NCBI GenBank assembly: GCA_001604005.1 | Contig: LVAM01000019.1 | Coordinates: 84,754-148,753 of the forward strand | Direction of reading: 5' to 3' | Length of the DNA stretch: 64,000 nucleotides | Origin: Clostridiales bacterium Firm_07 | GTDB taxonomy: Bacteria; Bacillota; Clostridia; Oscillospirales; CAG-272 | Shown here: piece by piece, positions 62,008 to 64,000 of the stretch | Layout: the number at the start of each line of letters is the position of its first letter | Position numbering within the stretch: position 1 is the first letter of the stretch | Position numbers and translations under genes: made by a program | Notes under the pieces: generated by a model | Seen by the model: the letters and a program-made list of their open reading frames with translations, nothing else | What the model was told of the DNA's origin: nothing | The model's database searches: none

Positions 62008-62958
62008 TCAGTGATATTTTTCAAGTGTGAGGAACGCCGTTCCCACCGCGTTGTCCGCGGAAAAGGCGGGCGGCGAAAAGAAACAATCCGCAAGACGCGC
62101 CCCAAGCGCGGCGGCGATCTTTTTGTTGCTCATTACGCCGCCCGCGAAAAGGAGCGGCAACGCGCCGTTTGCGGCGCGGAAGTTCTCCGACATTTTTACG
62201 ATCGTTTCCGAGAGAAACGAGAGGACAAAATCCGCCGTCATCGCGGCGTCGCCCGTCTTCCGAAAAAGATCGAGCGCCAAATTCTCAAGCCCCGACAAAT
62301 GACAGGTCGTACCTTTCACCGACACGCGGGGACGCGGTACGGGTTTGTCGTTTTTCGCTGCAAGTTCTTCAAGCGCGGGACCGCACGGGAACGTCAGCCC
62401 CAGCGCCACGCCCACGCGGTCAATCGCCTGCCCCGCGTGCAGATCGGCGCTTTTTCCGATTTCTTCAACGAAAAAGCCGTCCTTATCGGGTGTAACGAGC
62501 AAAAGATCGGTCGTGCCGCCCGAAACGTGAAACGCGCCGAAGGTTTTCTCACGCAAAGTTTCTCTTGCGCCGCTGCCGTATAGCGCCGCCATAATATGCC
62601 CGCTTTGGTGCGAAAAGGAAAAGAGCGGCACGCGCGCGCCCACAGAGAAGGCCTTTGCGGCGGCAACGCCGGAAAGAAAACACGGCATATAGGAGCCTTG
62701 CACGTCGCGCGGCTTTTCCGAAACGCCGACCGCCGCGACGTCAAGATCGTTCTCGCAGAGGATCTCCCCCGCACGGAGAAGAAGTTCGGGCAGATTTTTC
62801 GTGTGCGCAAATACCGCGTCGCTCTGCCTGAGACCGCACTCACCCGCACGCACGGGGAGCGGCGCTTTGAGATTGGCAACGACGCCCGCTTCTTTCGTGA
62901 CGATCGCGAGCGAAGTTGTATAGTTGCTTGTGTCTATCCCCACAAACGCGGTTTTCAT
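62008..62958 (-). CDS. TsaD/Kae1-like ASKHA protein (peptidase M22-like paralogue)
   Basis: This 316-residue protein belongs to the ASKHA fold of TsaD. The metal His residues are kept (His117 and His121 in SHQSGHI), and the C-terminal Asp is in SADNAVGT. A glycine-rich HVSGGTTDLLL loop is present. It is probably a paralogue and not the main TsaD, because the order nusB-this-xseA is that of a clostridial M22-like gene and the sequence is shorter and more divergent. Its activity is unknown. The ATG overlaps the nusB stop as ATGA. Confidence 0.85.
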   Translation of the reverse strand: MKTAFVGIDTSNYTTSLAIVTKEAGVVANLKAPLPVRAGECGLRQSDAVFAHTKNLPELLLRAGEILCENDLDVAAVGVSEKPRDVQGSYMPCFLSGVAAAKAFSVGARVPLFSFSHQSGHIMAALYGSGARETLREKTFGAFHVSGGTTDLLLVTPDKDGFFVEEIGKSADLHAGQAIDRVGVALGLTFPCGPALEELAAKNDKPVPRPRVSVKGTTCHLSGLENLALDLFRKTGDAAMTADFVLSFLSETIVKMSENFRAANGALPLLFAGGVMSNKKIAAALGARLADCFFSPPAFSADNAVGTAFLTLEKYH

Positions 62959-63371
62959 TTGTCGCCGCCGATCTCGTTTTTAATACCGCTGAGCACGCCG
63001 TTGAGAAAGGGGCGCGCTTTTTCTTCATCAAAAGTTTTGCAAAGTTCCACCGCCTCGTTCATCGAGACGCTGACGGGAATGTCGTCCATATGGCACATTT
63101 CATAAGCGGCAAGGCGCAAAATCGAACGGGAAACGCGGGATATCCGCTCCACCGTCCATCCCTTTGCGTTGCGGTTTATCTGCGCGTCGAGTTCGTCTTT
63201 CTTCTCCGTCACGCCGAAAAAAGCCTGCCGTATATAGGCGTCGTCGGGCAGTTCGCGGGCTTTGCTTTCCGCCTCGAAAAAAGCCTCGGGGGACTGATCC
63301 GTTTGAAATTCCGCCGCAAAAAGCAGTTCAAAAACCGCCTTACGCGCCTCTTTTCTGCTGATAGTGGTCAT
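62955..63371 (-). CDS. nusB: Transcription antitermination factor NusB
   Basis: NusB works with S10 in antitermination of rRNA transcription. The 138-residue all-helical product matches the family: SRKEARKAVFELLFAAEF near the start, then ERISRVSRSILRLAAYEM and SMNEAVELCKTFDEEKARPFLNGVL (parts). The ATG at 63371 follows AAGGAAGG. It leads the ten-gene unit to recN. Confidence 0.95.
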   Translation of the reverse strand: MTTISRKEARKAVFELLFAAEFQTDQSPEAFFEAESKARELPDDAYIRQAFFGVTEKKDELDAQINRNAKGWTVERISRVSRSILRLAAYEMCHMDDIPVSVSMNEAVELCKTFDEEKARPFLNGVLSGIKNEIGGDK

Positions 63372-63404
63372 AACTTGCCTTCCTTGAACACATATATTTA
63401 ATTC

Positions 63405-63432
63405 ATTATAGCATAAAAAAGTCAAATGTCAA
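63405..63432 (-). promoter_or_regulatory. Promoter of the nusB-to-recN operon
   Basis: On the minus strand TTGACA (63432-63427) and TATAAT (63410-63405) are 16 bases apart, about 33 bases before the nusB start. Confidence 0.85.
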
Positions 63433-63478
63433 TACAAATATTCAAAATCAATGAATAAAATACATTTTTTGCATTCTC

Positions 63479-63507
63479 TTTACAAAGTGCTTCTTTTGTG
63501 TTAAAAT
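63479..63507 (+). promoter_or_regulatory. Promoter of the partial AraC-like gene
   Basis: TTTACA (63479-63484) and TAAAAT (63502-63507) have a 17-base spacer, 17 bases before the start codon. The leader would be very short. Confidence 0.6.
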
Positions 63508-63524
63508 TGACGCGAGGTGATGTT

Positions 63525-64000
63525 ATGTTTTTTCATACTTTCGACGCTTCTTTGAAGATCGAATCCGTCCATATTTTGGAATGGGAAAAGCAAAATACGC
63601 TTGTCCCCCAGAAAAATTTTTACGACCTCTCCTTTCGTGAGATCGGGGACGCGCATTTCATTACCGGAGAGGAAGAAGAAGTGGTGGAAAGCGGCGAGAT
63701 CTGCTATTTTCCGGTCGGTTTCAGCTATCGCATCCGCGCCGGAAAAGAGCGCATTTTGGTGGTGCGTTTTTCCGCCGACAAGCCGCTTTCCGACACCTTT
63801 CTCCACATAAAACCGCTGCATCTCGCGCGTTTTCAAAACGAGTTTTCCGACCTCTATAAAATTTGGACGGAACGCGATCCGGACTATTATTTTCGCGCTA
63901 TGTCATTGTTTTATAAGATACTTGCAAATATAGAAAAAGAATATGAAAATAACCTTGCTTCTCCGATCTACAATAAAATCAAGCCGGCGCTCCTGATGAT
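63525..64000 (+). CDS. AraC-type regulator, N-terminal part (partial)
   Basis: The frame starts at ATG 63525 after GAGGTGATGTT and runs off the window at about residue 158. The N terminus folds as a cupin-like sensing domain: FYDLSFREIGDAHFITGEEEE, SGEICYFPVGFSYRIRAG and ILVVRFSADK are the strand pattern of AraC ligand domains. The part seen ends where the helix-turn-helix domain would begin (NKIKPALLM). It shares its design, though not obvious sequence, with the AraC gene at 13.4 kb. The ligand is unknown. Confidence 0.75.
   Translation, partial: MFFHTFDASLKIESVHILEWEKQNTLVPQKNFYDLSFREIGDAHFITGEEEEVVESGEICYFPVGFSYRIRAGKERILVVRFSADKPLSDTFLHIKPLHLARFQNEFSDLYKIWTERDPDYYFRAMSLFYKILANIEKEYENNLASPIYNKIKPALLM

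Overview
The window reads as chromosomal DNA of a spore-forming member of the Firmicutes, most likely an uncultured clostridial lineage. Evidence: spoIIID and a CwlD-type cortex amidase, a WhiA regulator, RbgA, an ArgR-RecN-NusB cluster in clostridial order, lipoproteins with Firmicute lipoboxes, strong AGGAGG ribosome sites, and many TTGACA-17-TATAAT promoters. Base composition is close to balanced. No rRNA, tRNA, CRISPR array, transposase, integrase or phage gene was seen. Genes are dense and mostly grouped in long operons. The species call is inference.
Layout. 1-2236 (-): tig, clpP and the start of clpX (protein folding and turnover). 2254-3243: a metallophosphoesterase (-) and a DUF1540 protein (+). 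3251-9482 (-): one operon, apgM-type phosphomutase/kinase, lepB, rbgA, rnhB, yraN, an M19 dipeptidase and thrC, with a promoter in front and a hairpin terminator behind. 9646-10545: a divergent XRE repressor and PH-domain gene sharing dyad operators. 10582-11081: a palindrome-covered promoter and spoIIID. 11130-14424 (+): a SpoU methyltransferase, purA and an AraC regulator. 14438-17640 (-): a Cys-rich protein and comEC. 17730-20305 (+): acpP, cwlD-like and radA. 20310-24598 (-): a TIM-barrel-like protein, a membrane protein and pcrA. 24614-30828 (-): a 40-residue protein, an amidohydrolase, two related membrane proteins and secA. 30862-32486 (+): trmL and mnmA. 32490-36530 (-): two lipoproteins, one PLD-like and one beta-helix/InlB-repeat. 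36574-45095 (-): a class A PBP, dnaE, whiA, murB and a HAD phosphatase. 45127-52417 (+): coaE, lytic transglycosylase, M18 aminopeptidase, prfA, sua5, a GyrA/ParC-like subunit and a small membrane protein. 52393-55323 (-): glyS followed by an HprK-like kinase, PqqD-like protein and S24/S26-like peptidase. 55360-63432 (-): nusB, a TsaD-like paralogue, xseA, xseB, ispA, a PAP2-like protein, tlyA, nadK, argR and recN. 63479-64000 (+): start of a second AraC-type regulator.
How it fits together. Most of the window is housekeeping: protein quality control and secretion, peptidoglycan synthesis and turnover, replication and repair, translation and tRNA modification. Accessory signals are concentrated in four places: the HprK-like/PqqD/S24 trio, the lipoprotein pair, the XRE/PH pair with its operators, and the short orphan genes near 24.7 kb and 10.6 kb. 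Within operons, 4-base NTGA overlaps between stop and next start are frequent, and ATG, TTG and probably CTG and GTG are all used as the overlapping start.
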